A stretch of 64,000 nt of DNA. Origin: Leishmania panamensis. Taxonomy: Eukaryota > Euglenozoa > Kinetoplastea > Trypanosomatida > Trypanosomatidae. Positions 1-11,194 of this stretch are shown here, piece after piece (position 1 is the stretch's first letter; each line of letters starts with the position of its first letter). The notes beneath the pieces were generated by a model. The model had not been told where the DNA came from. It did no database searches and saw only the letters and a list, made by a program, of their open reading frames with translations. Made by a program: the position numbers and the translations under genes. The stretch is from the NCBI RefSeq assembly GCF_000755165.1, contig NC_025882.1:2351504-2415503 (forward strand), in the 5' to 3' direction.

Positions 1-1438
1 ATGGGCGATGGTAACGCGGACGTGCTAGGCGGAAGCTGATGATGTTATCTCAATAGCGTGACATGTAAATGTCTAGCACTGCATTTATTTTCCGTCAATA
101 TCACTATGCCTGATCAGGTTGGGATATGTTAATCGGAATACTTTTTCTCCCGCAGCGGAGGAGCGGCAACCTGTCATTGCATTGGCGGCAGTGGAAATAA
201 TTCAATTTCATGACTTATGTATGATGGCTTCATGGTTGTACCACACAACATGTGGGTAAACTGTCAGATTACGATCAGTCGTTTGTTACCGCGAGAGGCG
301 CCCGGAGAGACGCTCTGGGGCTCAGTACCTTCAGCATCTACTTCGTTGTCAGCGTTGCCTGCGGCAGCTACGCTGGCGTCGGATCGTCAGTCGGCTAGTC
401 ATTCATACTGCCATAAATTTGCGGCGCTAGGCTTGAGATACGTTTCATAGTTCTGAACGTTGCGCTTTTTTTGCTGTTGGTGTGACAATCAGGCACGCTG
501 TGATGTTCTTCTTGTTTGTTTTCATTTGCTCATATTCGTGTTAGCGCTTCCTGTTGGTGAGGGGTGCCTCTCCGCTTGTGGTTGGAGAAGCTCGTGGGTT
601 GGTGAGACGCCCTTGTTTTTTGTTTTGCGTTCTGTGAATTTGGGAATGGATGAAGTACACAGAGGGGGGGTGGGGCAGAGTGGGACGCGGTGCGTGGTGA
701 TCGCCACGCAGCGATGTATCGAAGAGAAACTGAGGGGGACAAAGCGAGGAAGTTGAGAAGCAAAATGTTGCTGAGATTTCAAACGAAAAATACTGTTCGC
801 AGGAGAAGTCGATGGTGCAGATGGAGATGGTTCGGAGAGAAGACACAGACAACCAATAAAGCTTCCTTACACCAGGACAAAAGCCTAAGCAGTCGAGTGA
901 TGAAGAAGGAAGCTGGTTTTTTTCCCTCTATCCTTGAATGGAAAAGCGGATGTGTAGGAGTAGTGGCTTGAACTACGTTGTCGACCCACTCTGCGGTGAG
1001 CTATCACACGCGTAAGGGCAAGGGGGAGGCGGAGAGACGCTGAAGAGGTTACGAAATACGCCAAAGAACAACCGTCATCGGCTTTATATGTGGTTCATTC
1101 CTGAGACGAGCTAGAGTACCATCCCTGTGTTCAACACGCAGGCGCACGCTTACGCGTGGTTTGAGTCAGTTGAAGGAGTTGTAGCAGAAAAATGTGTGAT
1201 AAAAGTACCGCGGTGCTCGAGAACAGTTCACTGGCTGTGATGAGAAAGAAAACAGAAGAGAGTACGGTAAGCAGACGCGCACTCACGCGGTACTCCGAAA
1301 GAGGGAGTTCACTCTTCCTGTGCCGGGGGAGGGCAGTCCTTGCCTTGTGTAGTGGTGAGCGTGGCGTTGGCGTTCAATGCGGCCTTTCCACCCGCCCCTT
1401 TTTACGATCAGCGACTTCCCTTTCCAAGAATGAAACCA
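1..1438. other. Spacer downstream of the methyltransferase gene
   Basis: I see no convincing gene here. The open frames on both strands are short, overlap each other and have no recognisable motif. Because the neighbouring gene is read leftwards, this stretch should hold its 3' UTR and polyadenylation region, and perhaps the start of the next transcript's processing signals. The left edge is cut by the window. Confidence 0.5.
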
Positions 1439-2401
1439 CTACTCGATGAAGCAGGCGCTGCGGAGAGCTGCCGCGGCCCCGGCGATGTCCGATGGCCTGG
1501 TGCGGCAGCACCCGCCAATGATCCGAGCACCCTGAGAAGCCCATTCCGGCGCCAGCGCTGCCAAACTCAAAGTTGTGCCATCGGCCTTTGCAATGGGGTG
1601 CCACGTTTTAGTGGCTGGGTTGTAGGACTCCCCCGAGTTCGTGTACACAACAAGCGGCATCGTGGTGAGAGTGTGCAGATGGGCCAACACAGCAGAGGCC
1701 TCGGCCATAGGGATGCAGTTGACGCCTACAGCCACAACCTGCGGAGACATCTCAAGGAAGGGAATGATGTCAGCCCACGTGGTGCCGTCGCTGATTGCCT
1801 TCACCGGTGAGGTTCGAGAGGTCGTGAAGGACACCCACGCTCTGCAGTTTGGATGTTCCTCCTGCAGCAACGCCACAATAGCGTGCACTTCCGCAGCGGA
1901 GGCTTGGGTTTCAATAGCAAGCACGTCTACGCCGGCGCGGAGAAGCGCTGCAATACGAGCACGATGAAATTCTTTAAACTTTTCTGCACTTCGGACGTAG
2001 TCGCCACGGTATTCAGATCCGTCGGCAAGGTAGGCGCCATACGGACCGACCGAGCCGGCCACGAAAACCGGTTCAGCTTGAGGATTCTCTTTCACATGCC
2101 GCTCCCGCACGACCTGCGCAATGCGCACTGACTCTTCGATAACGGCCGCAGCGGCCTCCTCGGTAAGTAGGCGGTGCTCCATGAGGCTCTTTGGTGTGAT
2201 CTGGTAGCTGGCTGTGATGAGGCACCGTGCACCTGCTTGCAGGTACGCCAGCTCCACATCCTGGATCTTCTGTGGTGACTTCAGCAGGACTTCACCGGAC
2301 CAGAGGGGATCGAGAAGATTGCAGCCACGCGCCTCTAGCTCTGTCCCGAGGCCACCATCGAGCACGACGACGTGCTTCGGATCTGCTAAGTAGGCTTCCA
2401 T
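1439..2401 (-). CDS. Homocysteine S-methyltransferase
   Basis: Predicted to transfer a methyl group to homocysteine to make methionine, using S-methylmethionine or S-adenosylmethionine as donor; cytosolic TIM barrel. The protein has 320 residues, the usual length for the MmuM/HMT family. It starts with a VVLDGGLGTELE motif near residue 12, and the three zinc-binding cysteines are present: Cys229 in VGVNCIP, and Cys298 and Cys299 in GGCCRT close to the C-terminus. An open frame runs upstream to 2662, but the extension is low-complexity and matches no family, so I chose the ATG at 2401. A run of purines on the + strand at about 2569-2591 is a pyrimidine tract on the coding strand, fitting a splice acceptor upstream of this ATG. 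MTHFR lies in the same transcription unit. The family is clear; the exact methyl donor cannot be read. Confidence 0.9.
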   Translation of the reverse strand: MEAYLADPKHVVVLDGGLGTELEARGCNLLDPLWSGEVLLKSPQKIQDVELAYLQAGARCLITASYQITPKSLMEHRLLTEEAAAAVIEESVRIAQVVRERHVKENPQAEPVFVAGSVGPYGAYLADGSEYRGDYVRSAEKFKEFHRARIAALLRAGVDVLAIETQASAAEVHAIVALLQEEHPNCRAWVSFTTSRTSPVKAISDGTTWADIIPFLEMSPQVVAVGVNCIPMAEASAVLAHLHTLTTMPLVVYTNSGESYNPATKTWHPIAKADGTTLSLAALAPEWASQGARIIGGCCRTRPSDIAGAAAALRSACFIE

Positions 2402-3349
2402 GTTACCTACTACTGAAACTCGTGGGGTGTCATTAATACACGTCGCCACAACACGAAAATAATGAGTCTCCCTGTGAGCGCAATGTGTGTGTGTGTGCGC
2501 CAAAGGCGCGAGGTACGGCAATGATGGTGAAGGACAAAGCTGCCGTCGATCCAGGTTGGCAGCGGGGTATAAGAGAAGGAGAGGGAAGAGCGCTGTATAA
2601 AGCGCGTGGCGAGGCGGTAAAGCGGAAGGCGGTATTAAATAGAAGAGGTAGAGGTGGAACAAATGATAAGGATGACCCGATATAGCCCACTGTGGCTTCT
2701 ATCGACGCGCTAGGGAGGTGTTCAAAGGCCAAACAGGAAAAGGATGTGTGCCCCCTCCCCCCGCCCCGCGCTCTTTGCCCCGTCTTTTACTCTACAAAAT
2801 ACGGAGCCGAGGCACCTTCAGAGCACCGAAGTGGGGGACCTCAGGCAACTGCGAGTCATTTCGAGATTGGAAATTTCAAACCCCCCAAAGCGAAGCAGAG
2901 AACGCCGACGGTAAGCAATGATTAAATGTCTTCTGCTACGGTCGCTGCTTCCCCTCTCTCGGTTCCTGTGTATCCCAGGCCCGCTCTGGTGAGCCAAGGA
3001 CACTGGATAAGAGTGCTTGTGCGCGGCCACGCAGACACCACGACACTTTACGCAGGGCTGCCAACGCTTCACGAGGTTGAGGCAACCGCCTCCGTTTTCT
3101 GCCTTCTCGTACTCGAGCGCATTTCCTCTTCTCGGGACTGTTTCGGTGCTTTGGTAGAACTGCCACAAAAAGGAGGCTCACCAATACGCGCGCGCGCCTA
3201 CGCGCACATGCAACTCGTGTGCATAGTCCCCTTCTCTGCCATTCTCCTCCCCACCACCACCACCACCCTACCGTGTGGCGTCACTGCCACCTTTTATCCC
3301 TTGCCCTTACAACGGTGTAATTCACCGCTCTCACGCATAGTGGCGGACA
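2402..3349. other. Spacer between TOR kinase and methyltransferase
   Basis: This spacer holds no supported gene. The part next to 2401 contains the pyrimidine tract (purines on the + strand, about 2569-2591) that probably drives trans-splicing of the methyltransferase mRNA. The part next to 3350 is the TOR 3' UTR, with a short CA-C repeat near 3252-3268. Confidence 0.5.
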
Positions 3350-6300
3350 TCACCAGAACGGGCACCAGCCTTGAAAGTGGACACACAAGTTCTCGTTGGA
3401 GGTGGCCTCCGAGATGAGCCGAGTCACCTGCGCCTGAACAGAAAGCCCGTCTTCGCCGCTCGCCATTGGTGCTGCTGACGCGTCGCTGCCCAAGCGAGCA
3501 CTGGTCATCGGCTCCTCCCCTGCCCCCTCCTTCATGGCCACACCCACTCCACCTGCCGCGTGAGACAAGGCGTTGGCTTGAAGCTGCCACCCAGCAAACT
3601 CGCGGCCCTCGAGCTTTTCGCGAATGCGATTGACCACTTTCTTTGCTTCGCTGGTGTGGTTGACTGACATGTTGCTCAAAATATCTGATGACTGGCTGCT
3701 GGAAACAAGGGGAGGTGAAGCACGCACGCGGGAAGCGACCGAAGCCTGTGGGGCGTGTAAGGAGCGACCACACGGCACCGACAAGCGCGATGCCGGCGTG
3801 AGAGAGGGAAAGGCAGTGCGAGACTTGTGAAAGGACTCCCCGATAGCCGCGTAGGCGGCGCGCTGCGAGTAGTGGCTGAGTGGTGCCGGTGCGGCGATAG
3901 ACGGCATGCTGCTGCTCGGCGCTGCCGACGCGACGACAGCAGATGCAACTGCCCCGTCCTCCGACTCATCGCGCCACCACGACACGAGGGGGTCGTGCAC
4001 AAACGCCTCCAACAGCGCCAGAATACTGCTGCCCTCCTCACGCAGTACGCCCATCACCGTGATGCAACCATGGCGGAAAAGTCCGTCGATGCCGCCCATC
4101 TCCATCGCCTTGACCAGCATTCGAGTCAGTCGGAATGGCACCTTCTCTGGGAATGCGCTTCGGTTCTGCGCCACATCGAAGCAGTCGCCAAAGTCGATGT
4201 GCACGACGCGACCGCTGAAGGAGTGGATCATTAGGTTCGATGGATGACGGTCCCCGAGGCCCAGAATGTGACCAACCATGGACATGGTGGCAAGTGAACA
4301 GACATACGTGGTGCGGCGGTCCAACCACGACTCAGCGCTTGGCGCGCGCATCCAGAGCGAGTTGGCGAGGTCGGCGCCCTCTGTCTGCTCCAACGCGAAC
4401 TCGAACGGCTCCACATGTTGGATCACCTGAAGCCGGTCCAGGTCAACGTTGAAGCTCAGCATCAAATTCACTTCGATCGAGAGGTATTCGGAGTGCACAC
4501 GGTAGTCCTTGATGAGCTGATGCAGTGTGTCGCAGTTGTCGACCCACCCCACCAGCCCAGCGTTCTCGCTGAGAGGGGTGACAGAGAAGACCTGGATCAT
4601 GCAGTCGCGGCGCTGGATAGCCGAGTGCTTCTCCAGCAGTGTGTTCACGAAAGCCAGCAGCTGCATAACGCGCTCGTCGAGCCGCAGGTCTTCGTGGCCT
4701 TTGAGGAGAAACTTGTACAAGACGCCGTCCGTGCCGGTCATATAGAGGCGACGCGGGTGCTGCTTGGAGTTCATCACCTTCAGCGTGCTTTGAAAGGAGG
4801 AGATGTGCGGGTACACGCCGGTATCGTTGTACTGCCCCGGCACCACCAGTGACAGGTCCTTGCCGCTCTGAATCAGACGCGGGCTCACGAGCTGAAGGGC
4901 GAGGGACGTCATGCCGTTGATCTGTTCATCCATCCGCTTCACCGCCGTCTTGAAGCGGTTCCACGCCTCCTCCATGTAGACGTTGTTTCCGGTCGACAAA
5001 GCCTTCTCGACGCACTCGCAGGCGCCGCTGAGCAAGTCGCCAAACTCGGTCACAAAGTGCGACTCGGCAAGTGTATCGGGGTGCGACAGATGCTCAAGCA
5101 GCGGCTGAAGCGCAAGAAGCACGCTGTGGGCGTTCTTGTCGCGCCCCCACTGAAACCATGCTCGCTCGAGCTCGTCAAACCAAAGTTCTGTCCAGAGCAC
5201 AGCGCACCGCACGAGTTCCTGGCAGACAAGGGCAGCGTCCTTGACCATCATGCGGCCATTATTGTGCATCTCCTTGATGCGGCCAAGCAACCGCTGAGCC
5301 GCCTGCTTGCGCTCCATCTGCTCCACCGTATTGCTCTCTGCACTCCGCACGCTAGAGTTCAGCGTTACGTTGAGGCTGTACAAGAGCGCTTGCGGGTGCG
5401 CCTTGGCGACAATGGTGAGCAGCTGAAAGACGGACTCCGACACAACTGCGTCGCGTGAGTGCAGGCGGGCGATGATTTGCGGAATAACCTTGAGCCACAC
5501 CGTCGGACTCACCTGGAGAATCTCCGCCTGCAGCGTCACGTTGTCCTGCACCTGCGGCAGCGCGGCATGAATGAACCACAAGGAGAGAAACCCTAGCATG
5601 TCCTCGAGCTCCTGAGAAAAAGACACGCTCCGAACGTAGCCGTCCATGGCAGCCACGATGTGTTCAACGTGCTCGTCGCGGCGCACATCGCTCGCCGCAC
5701 CGCGGGAACGATGTGTGACAAGGTCGTGGTTGAAACGCGCCCATGTGTGCCAAATCCTACCGTTAGTGCTGTCAAGGCTGGTCGCCTTCTCGAGGTGGTG
5801 ACGGATGTACTCGCGATAGTGCGCATCCATATTGTGCCGCTTCTTCTTCGCCACGGTGAAGAGCCAGCTCGCCAGTTTTGCATGACACATGGCCAGGCTC
5901 GCCTGACTGTCCCCGGTGTCCGGTAGCGAGGGGGCCGCCTGGTCCATCTTCTTCAGGTACGTCTCAAGTAGCTCGACCGCCCTTTCGCGCTCGTTAATGT
6001 CGTAGAAGTGCTGGCAGGTAGCGAGGGCAATGGGGGGTTGCGGCAGCCGCGGCTGTTCCAGCGCGGCCGCTATGCTCCGCTTGCCCAGAAGCTCGAACAG
6101 AATGTCGCGCGATGTGCGGTCGCGGCCGTGCACGCGCGAGAGCGACACAAACCGCAGCCACATCTCCAGCTCCTGCCCCAGTGGAATGACAAGCGTGTGG
6201 TTAGCAAGTGTACCGGGCCAGCCTTCATAGGCCATGGCAGCCAGTCGTTTCTCCCACAACTCCTGCCAGTGGTTGAGGCCCTGCGGATTGTCGGAGACAA

Positions 6301-9300
6301 ACGCGAGCTCCTCCAGCTCACTCAGTTGCTGAATACCGACAAACAGACCGTAGGCGCGGTCGTAACTTTCCGCGACGAGTGCCGACAGCGTTGAGTCGAG
6401 TCGCTTGCGGCAATTTTGAATTAGCGGCACGGCGTCGTGGAACTGAAGCTTGTGAGTGGCGAGCACGGCACGGTAAAAGACGGCAGTCGTGCCAATATAG
6501 CCGTCATCGGTCATGTAGGCTGTGATCTTCTCCATGTCCTCCCAGCACCGCAGCAGCCACGCCGCGTGGGCACCGTATGGGGCCAGCTCAGAGGCCTCCT
6601 TACGCGTAATGTGAGGGTGGAATAGCTTCCATGACTCCAGTAGTCGACCATAGTCGCCGAGGTTGTCGAGAGAGCGCATGAAACCAACCATGTTACTGAA
6701 CTTGTTCGGCTCCTCCTGCAGACCCTTCTCATACGCCCGCAGACTCTGCGACCACCACTGCAACTTCTCAAGGAGCTGCGCGTCCATCATGAGTGGTAAC
6801 TCTGACGGGGGCTTGCCGGTCAGAAAAGAAAAGTTGCGCTGAATGTACTTCAGCATGCCCTCCGCGCTCTCGCGCAGTCCTAGCAGATTGCACAAGTAGA
6901 TGCTCTTCTCACACCACTGTAGAAGCCTACTCCATTCCTCCGGCAGCAGTGGGTGGACCTGACCGCGCATCACGTTGCGCTCGTACTCGTACGTTGCCTC
7001 GTAGAACTGAATCTCGACGTAGTGCAGCGCCTTGGCGTATAAATTGCACCGCTCGCTGCTCTCCATCAGCGTCTTCAAATCAAACAGAAGCCCGGCGTAC
7101 GTGCTGTGTGAGCCTTCTTTGGGGTTAAAGCGCATCTCCAGTCGCTCCATATACTCTGACAAGTTCAGCAGCTCCTGCAGCACTTCTGACGGCACGCGGT
7201 CGCTGCGAAGTACGTTGCCGAGAAGAGTGCGAACCAGATCCTTCGTCTTCGGCGCCATTTCAGCGTAGCATACAGCGAAGGCGGAGTGCAGCATATGCCT
7301 CGCAAAGGGCTCGTGCAGCTGAGCAAGGGCAAAGGCGAAGCCATGCGCGTTCGACGGACTCGACCGTAGCAGCTCCACTGCCAGCTGTTTCAGCCACATG
7401 TTCCACTCCTCCTCGGTCACTCGGTCGCGTGCGACAAGGACGCTGCGAAGCTGCGCAAAGTTATCCTCCAGCGCAGCCTTGCGCCGCTGAGTCAGCTCCT
7501 GAGTGCTGACGCGATACCGAGCGGCAGCCTCGGCCTCTTGCTCTTGAGTGCTCTCGGGTGCCGCCACGCGGCCGTTCGTGCGTAGGGTACTAAGGATAGA
7601 CAACTTTACTTCCTGCCCGTCCTCGCCGTAGGCCTCCAGCAGTGGAAACACCAGAGGGGTGTACTTCTCGAAGTCGCTACCGAGGTTTCGGCTCACGTCG
7701 CGCACTGCATCCAGAGTAACAGCGACAAAGGTACGCACGTCCGCAGCCGCCGTGCCTCCACCAGCCGCCAGTTCGGCAACAGGGCGGCGATGAGCCGTAT
7801 CCGCAGACCCTCGTGGTTGATGCACAAACAGCAGGGGATGCGACTCCATCTCCCTCAGCACCCGGCACAGACAGTGCATGCAGCGCGATGCGTGGAACAC
7901 AAGGTGCGGCAGTCGACGAGCAAAGTGCCGAATGGCGTCCACAGCCGCCGCACGGCATGCCACAGGATAGGCAGGGTTACTTGCCACCTCGCAGGCACAC
8001 GGCACAACGTTGTGGAGGTGGTCATCAAGCAAATGTCCCATATCGACGAGGAAGGCAAACACAGGCTCGCTGGAGTGCGCGGCGTCCGCCTGCACCGTCT
8101 GGAGGAGCGGCGGCAACACCAGCGAGAGCGACGGGCAGAACTCCTCACGCAGCGAGCGGCGCATCTCGCTCAGCAGACACAGTATCTCCACAAGTACGCC
8201 GCGCTCCGCAGCGGGAAGGAAGTCGACGCACGTGGTGATGAGCTCGCCCATGTACGGACGAATGTGCTGGCCGTATAGATACACAATGCGCGCCATTACC
8301 TTGAGCAAGTTCTCGCGTATCTTAGCCTGAAGAGTAATTCGCTGAAGAACAGTCTGTAGTATGTCGCGGTACATCGGGGTCAGACACCCGCTCGCTGCCT
8401 CCTTGAGTGACAGCGTGTTCGCAATCACCTGCACAGCGCACAAGCATTGGTCATCCGACAAGGATGGCAGCTGCAGGACGCCGAGTACGTTCTTCACAAC
8501 GTTCTGCACAACCGCCTCTTCGCCGCGAGAGGAAGAATACTGCAATGCGGAAGGTGCAGCCGCGCCGCTGCTGCTCAGGCCCCCGTCCCGCAAGTCCCGC
8601 GTGATCTCCTTGGCACGAACCGGATCGATGGCGCCAATAATGCCCATCAGCTTCAGCACATCCAGTCGCACGGGCCACGTTTCTTTGAAGCCGCCGTGGA
8701 GAGCGGAGAGAAGAACGCTCAGCAACTCAGGATTCGTCTCGTACACGTCAACGTACTTTGTGGTGCGGATGATGTCTCCCAGAGTGCGAATGGCTTCGAT
8801 CTTCTTCTGGATGCTGGACGAGTCAAGGATATGCCGAATAACACAGGGTCGGATGGCGGCAACCACCGCCACGTCGTTGCCCTCCGCGTAACGCGCGAGC
8901 TTCCCAACAAGCGACAAAAGTGCCGTGATCACCGGAACAGGCTTGTTCTCTTCCTGTAGCCGCATCACGCAGTCCTGCAGCAAAGACGAGATGTACGGGC
9001 GCGCCATCGCAGGGGCGGACTCCACCACCGCGCTCAGCACCACTGCCGCCTGCTCCTGCCGTTTCGGTGCGTGGAAAAGTTGAATGTCCATAATGCACTG
9101 AACCATCACACAACGTAGCATAGGGAGGATGCATGATGGGTTTCGACTGGAAAGGCGGCCCAGGAGACGAGTGGCGGCGATGCGGTTCTGATGATGGTCA
9201 TGTAGGGCGGGGAACAGTGCCGTGCAGATGCTCTGCAAGGCCAGTGAGTAGTCAAACTCCGCGGTGAGGTGTTCCAGTGTGTGCAGACGGATATCACTCT

Positions 9301-11194
9301 CGGTGTCAGCAACAGCTGCACTTACAAGTTTCCGGATGACAGTGTTCACCAGTCCCACGTGTTCCCGTCCGCGATGAATCACGACGCCGACGTCAGTGCG
9401 CTCGCATGGCGACTGAGAGCAGCCGGAGAGGACCAGTTTGAAGCACAGATCGATCGCACTTCGGCGTACCTCCTCGTGTGGATCGGATACGTACCGAATA
9501 ACGGCGTCACACAGGAACTGCAGCGTTGAATATCCAGTGAAGTCAAGGCTTCCGAGAGAGTTGAGGTTGTGCACAATCGTACTGTGATCCGTCTCGCTTG
9601 ACGCACGGGCGTGTCGGGGTCGGTTGCGCATGCGTAGCAGCTGCGCCTTGGTCGCCTCCAGTACCTTGGACAAGCACGTCGACCGCAACTCTGGAAAGGC
9701 TGTGCAGATTTTCGCTACATCGCGCGCAAAGTGCTCCGTCACCGACCCAGCGAAGAGTGGCCCCAGCAGATGTCGCAGAAAGGGCCGCACCGCATTCGGC
9801 TCTACGCCAGCGAGCGTGGCGAAGCACGTCACAGCCTCAGGGCAGCGGCCACGGAGAGGGTGCGGTGTTAACGACGCCTCGATGTACTTCATCATAAAGT
9901 CCAGGAACGGTACGACGAGGCTAGGCAGCACCGTGAAGAGTCGCGCAAGTACCTGAAACACTATTGCCCGCTCATCTGTGCCTTCAGTCCCAACGAACAC
10001 CGCCTCCGCGAGCGCGCGCACATGCTTCACCGAGATCTCCTTGAAGGTGATGCTATCGTACTGTGCCAGCAGCGGTAATGCGTTGAGCACCTCGGCGCGC
10101 ACGTCGCCGTTGTGGGAGGTGCTCACAAGGTTGTCATTGACAAACGCCCAGAACTGCAGAATGTGTTTGCGCCCCCGATTGGAGAAGCCGACTTCTCGCC
10201 CTTCCGCCTCACGCAACGCCGTGGCGGAGAGCACGGCATTAAAGGCCAACAGGCATCCATGCAAAACTATGTCGCTGCCGTACAGGACGCTCCGCTCCGT
10301 GTCTTCGAGGAATCTGTTCTGCCAACGACTGTAGAACTTGGGGTCGGTTGAGCGATAGGAGATGGCTAGCGTGTGAAAGAGCGCATCACCGCCGCTCACT
10401 CGCACAAGTTTGTTAGCGTCAAGGATGGCACGGCGCAGGCACTCAAGAATGCTGTTTACATGCGGTGCAATCATCGACGGCACGCGGCGCACCAGCTGCT
10501 GAATGAAGATGCACCCCGACAACTTTGTTGCCTCGGGGAACAGATCCTCATCCGTGAGAGGAGTGTTCTTGCCCAGCCGTGAAAGGTCCACTAAAGGGGA
10601 CCCGCCCGGTCGAGCCGTCGCTCCTCTGTCGTCGCCGCGCTGGTTCACGTCCTCGCGCAGAAATACCTCATCGTGCCCTCCGCGCATCAGCAGGGCTAAC
10701 GAAAATTGTAAGCAGTTGTTGATGATGCCCTCCACTACACTGCTGCCATTGTTGAGCAGCAGCCCCCACACTTCCCCAGCCTCCAAGGCTGTCTTGTAGT
10801 CCCCCGTCTCCAGTACGCAGCGTACCAGCAGCTCCGAAAAGAGCTTCGTCATTTCATTCAGCTCCACGTACTCCACTGGTAGCAACGCCCGTAGCACCTG
10901 CACGCCCGCCATGTGCGTCTGCGGCCGCTCGAACAGGTGTCTCAGCTGCGCATTCAGCCAGTTTGGGAAAATGCGTGCGTTGGCCGTATAGGACTTGATG
11001 GAGTTGCGGTGAAACAACGCGTCCTTCTCTTCCTCGATCACGTACTCTAGCTTGAGGATAATGGAAGGCAGCGTCTGCGGCGCGGACGACTCTAGCTCTT
11101 GAAAAATGGGCCGCAGCTGACCAATCAGCGGATGCCGATTGCTGCTCGTACCACCGCTGCCATGGCTACTGCCTACGCCGCTATTGGACACCAT
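3350..11194 (-). CDS. TOR1: TOR-family PI3K-related protein kinase
   Basis: A 2,614-residue serine/threonine kinase of the target-of-rapamycin family, expected to control growth and nutrient responses in a TOR complex. The first half is alpha-helical HEAT-like repeat; a FAT region follows at roughly 1300-1900. An FRB domain lies near 1993-2092, beginning ELVRCAVLWTELW. The kinase domain follows, with GDRHPSN (catalytic Asp2315) and HIDFGD (Asp2334), spaced 19 residues apart as in mTOR. A Ser/Ala-rich insert of roughly 200 residues separates it from a C-terminal FATC ending in GWCPFW. The FRB is diagnostic of TOR against ATM/ATR. The FRB serine that contacts FKBP12-rapamycin is replaced by Trp2013. 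The ATG at 11194 starts the longest frame. Trypanosomatids have several TOR paralogs; assignment to TOR1 rests on length and remembered proximity to MTHFR, so the paralog number is less certain than the family. Confidence 0.93.
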   Translation of the reverse strand: MVSNSGVGSSHGSGGTSSNRHPLIGQLRPIFQELESSAPQTLPSIILKLEYVIEEEKDALFHRNSIKSYTANARIFPNWLNAQLRHLFERPQTHMAGVQVLRALLPVEYVELNEMTKLFSELLVRCVLETGDYKTALEAGEVWGLLLNNGSSVVEGIINNCLQFSLALLMRGGHDEVFLREDVNQRGDDRGATARPGGSPLVDLSRLGKNTPLTDEDLFPEATKLSGCIFIQQLVRRVPSMIAPHVNSILECLRRAILDANKLVRVSGGDALFHTLAISYRSTDPKFYSRWQNRFLEDTERSVLYGSDIVLHGCLLAFNAVLSATALREAEGREVGFSNRGRKHILQFWAFVNDNLVSTSHNGDVRAEVLNALPLLAQYDSITFKEISVKHVRALAEAVFVGTEGTDERAIVFQVLARLFTVLPSLVVPFLDFMMKYIEASLTPHPLRGRCPEAVTCFATLAGVEPNAVRPFLRHLLGPLFAGSVTEHFARDVAKICTAFPELRSTCLSKVLEATKAQLLRMRNRPRHARASSETDHSTIVHNLNSLGSLDFTGYSTLQFLCDAVIRYVSDPHEEVRRSAIDLCFKLVLSGCSQSPCERTDVGVVIHRGREHVGLVNTVIRKLVSAAVADTESDIRLHTLEHLTAEFDYSLALQSICTALFPALHDHHQNRIAATRLLGRLSSRNPSCILPMLRCVMVQCIMDIQLFHAPKRQEQAAVVLSAVVESAPAMARPYISSLLQDCVMRLQEENKPVPVITALLSLVGKLARYAEGNDVAVVAAIRPCVIRHILDSSSIQKKIEAIRTLGDIIRTTKYVDVYETNPELLSVLLSALHGGFKETWPVRLDVLKLMGIIGAIDPVRAKEITRDLRDGGLSSSGAAAPSALQYSSSRGEEAVVQNVVKNVLGVLQLPSLSDDQCLCAVQVIANTLSLKEAASGCLTPMYRDILQTVLQRITLQAKIRENLLKVMARIVYLYGQHIRPYMGELITTCVDFLPAAERGVLVEILCLLSEMRRSLREEFCPSLSLVLPPLLQTVQADAAHSSEPVFAFLVDMGHLLDDHLHNVVPCACEVASNPAYPVACRAAAVDAIRHFARRLPHLVFHASRCMHCLCRVLREMESHPLLFVHQPRGSADTAHRRPVAELAAGGGTAAADVRTFVAVTLDAVRDVSRNLGSDFEKYTPLVFPLLEAYGEDGQEVKLSILSTLRTNGRVAAPESTQEQEAEAAARYRVSTQELTQRRKAALEDNFAQLRSVLVARDRVTEEEWNMWLKQLAVELLRSSPSNAHGFAFALAQLHEPFARHMLHSAFAVCYAEMAPKTKDLVRTLLGNVLRSDRVPSEVLQELLNLSEYMERLEMRFNPKEGSHSTYAGLLFDLKTLMESSERCNLYAKALHYVEIQFYEATYEYERNVMRGQVHPLLPEEWSRLLQWCEKSIYLCNLLGLRESAEGMLKYIQRNFSFLTGKPPSELPLMMDAQLLEKLQWWSQSLRAYEKGLQEEPNKFSNMVGFMRSLDNLGDYGRLLESWKLFHPHITRKEASELAPYGAHAAWLLRCWEDMEKITAYMTDDGYIGTTAVFYRAVLATHKLQFHDAVPLIQNCRKRLDSTLSALVAESYDRAYGLFVGIQQLSELEELAFVSDNPQGLNHWQELWEKRLAAMAYEGWPGTLANHTLVIPLGQELEMWLRFVSLSRVHGRDRTSRDILFELLGKRSIAAALEQPRLPQPPIALATCQHFYDINERERAVELLETYLKKMDQAAPSLPDTGDSQASLAMCHAKLASWLFTVAKKKRHNMDAHYREYIRHHLEKATSLDSTNGRIWHTWARFNHDLVTHRSRGAASDVRRDEHVEHIVAAMDGYVRSVSFSQELEDMLGFLSLWFIHAALPQVQDNVTLQAEILQVSPTVWLKVIPQIIARLHSRDAVVSESVFQLLTIVAKAHPQALLYSLNVTLNSSVRSAESNTVEQMERKQAAQRLLGRIKEMHNNGRMMVKDAALVCQELVRCAVLWTELWFDELERAWFQWGRDKNAHSVLLALQPLLEHLSHPDTLAESHFVTEFGDLLSGACECVEKALSTGNNVYMEEAWNRFKTAVKRMDEQINGMTSLALQLVSPRLIQSGKDLSLVVPGQYNDTGVYPHISSFQSTLKVMNSKQHPRRLYMTGTDGVLYKFLLKGHEDLRLDERVMQLLAFVNTLLEKHSAIQRRDCMIQVFSVTPLSENAGLVGWVDNCDTLHQLIKDYRVHSEYLSIEVNLMLSFNVDLDRLQVIQHVEPFEFALEQTEGADLANSLWMRAPSAESWLDRRTTYVCSLATMSMVGHILGLGDRHPSNLMIHSFSGRVVHIDFGDCFDVAQNRSAFPEKVPFRLTRMLVKAMEMGGIDGLFRHGCITVMGVLREEGSSILALLEAFVHDPLVSWWRDESEDGAVASAVVASAAPSSSMPSIAAPAPLSHYSQRAAYAAIGESFHKSRTAFPSLTPASRLSVPCGRSLHAPQASVASRVRASPPLVSSSQSSDILSNMSVNHTSEAKKVVNRIREKLEGREFAGWQLQANALSHAAGGVGVAMKEGAGEEPMTSARLGSDASAAPMASGEDGLSVQAQVTRLISEATSNENLCVHFQGWCPFW

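Noticed and set aside
2402..2662. N-terminal extension of the methyltransferase
   Set aside because: Low-complexity, not part of the family, and overlaps the likely splice-signal region.
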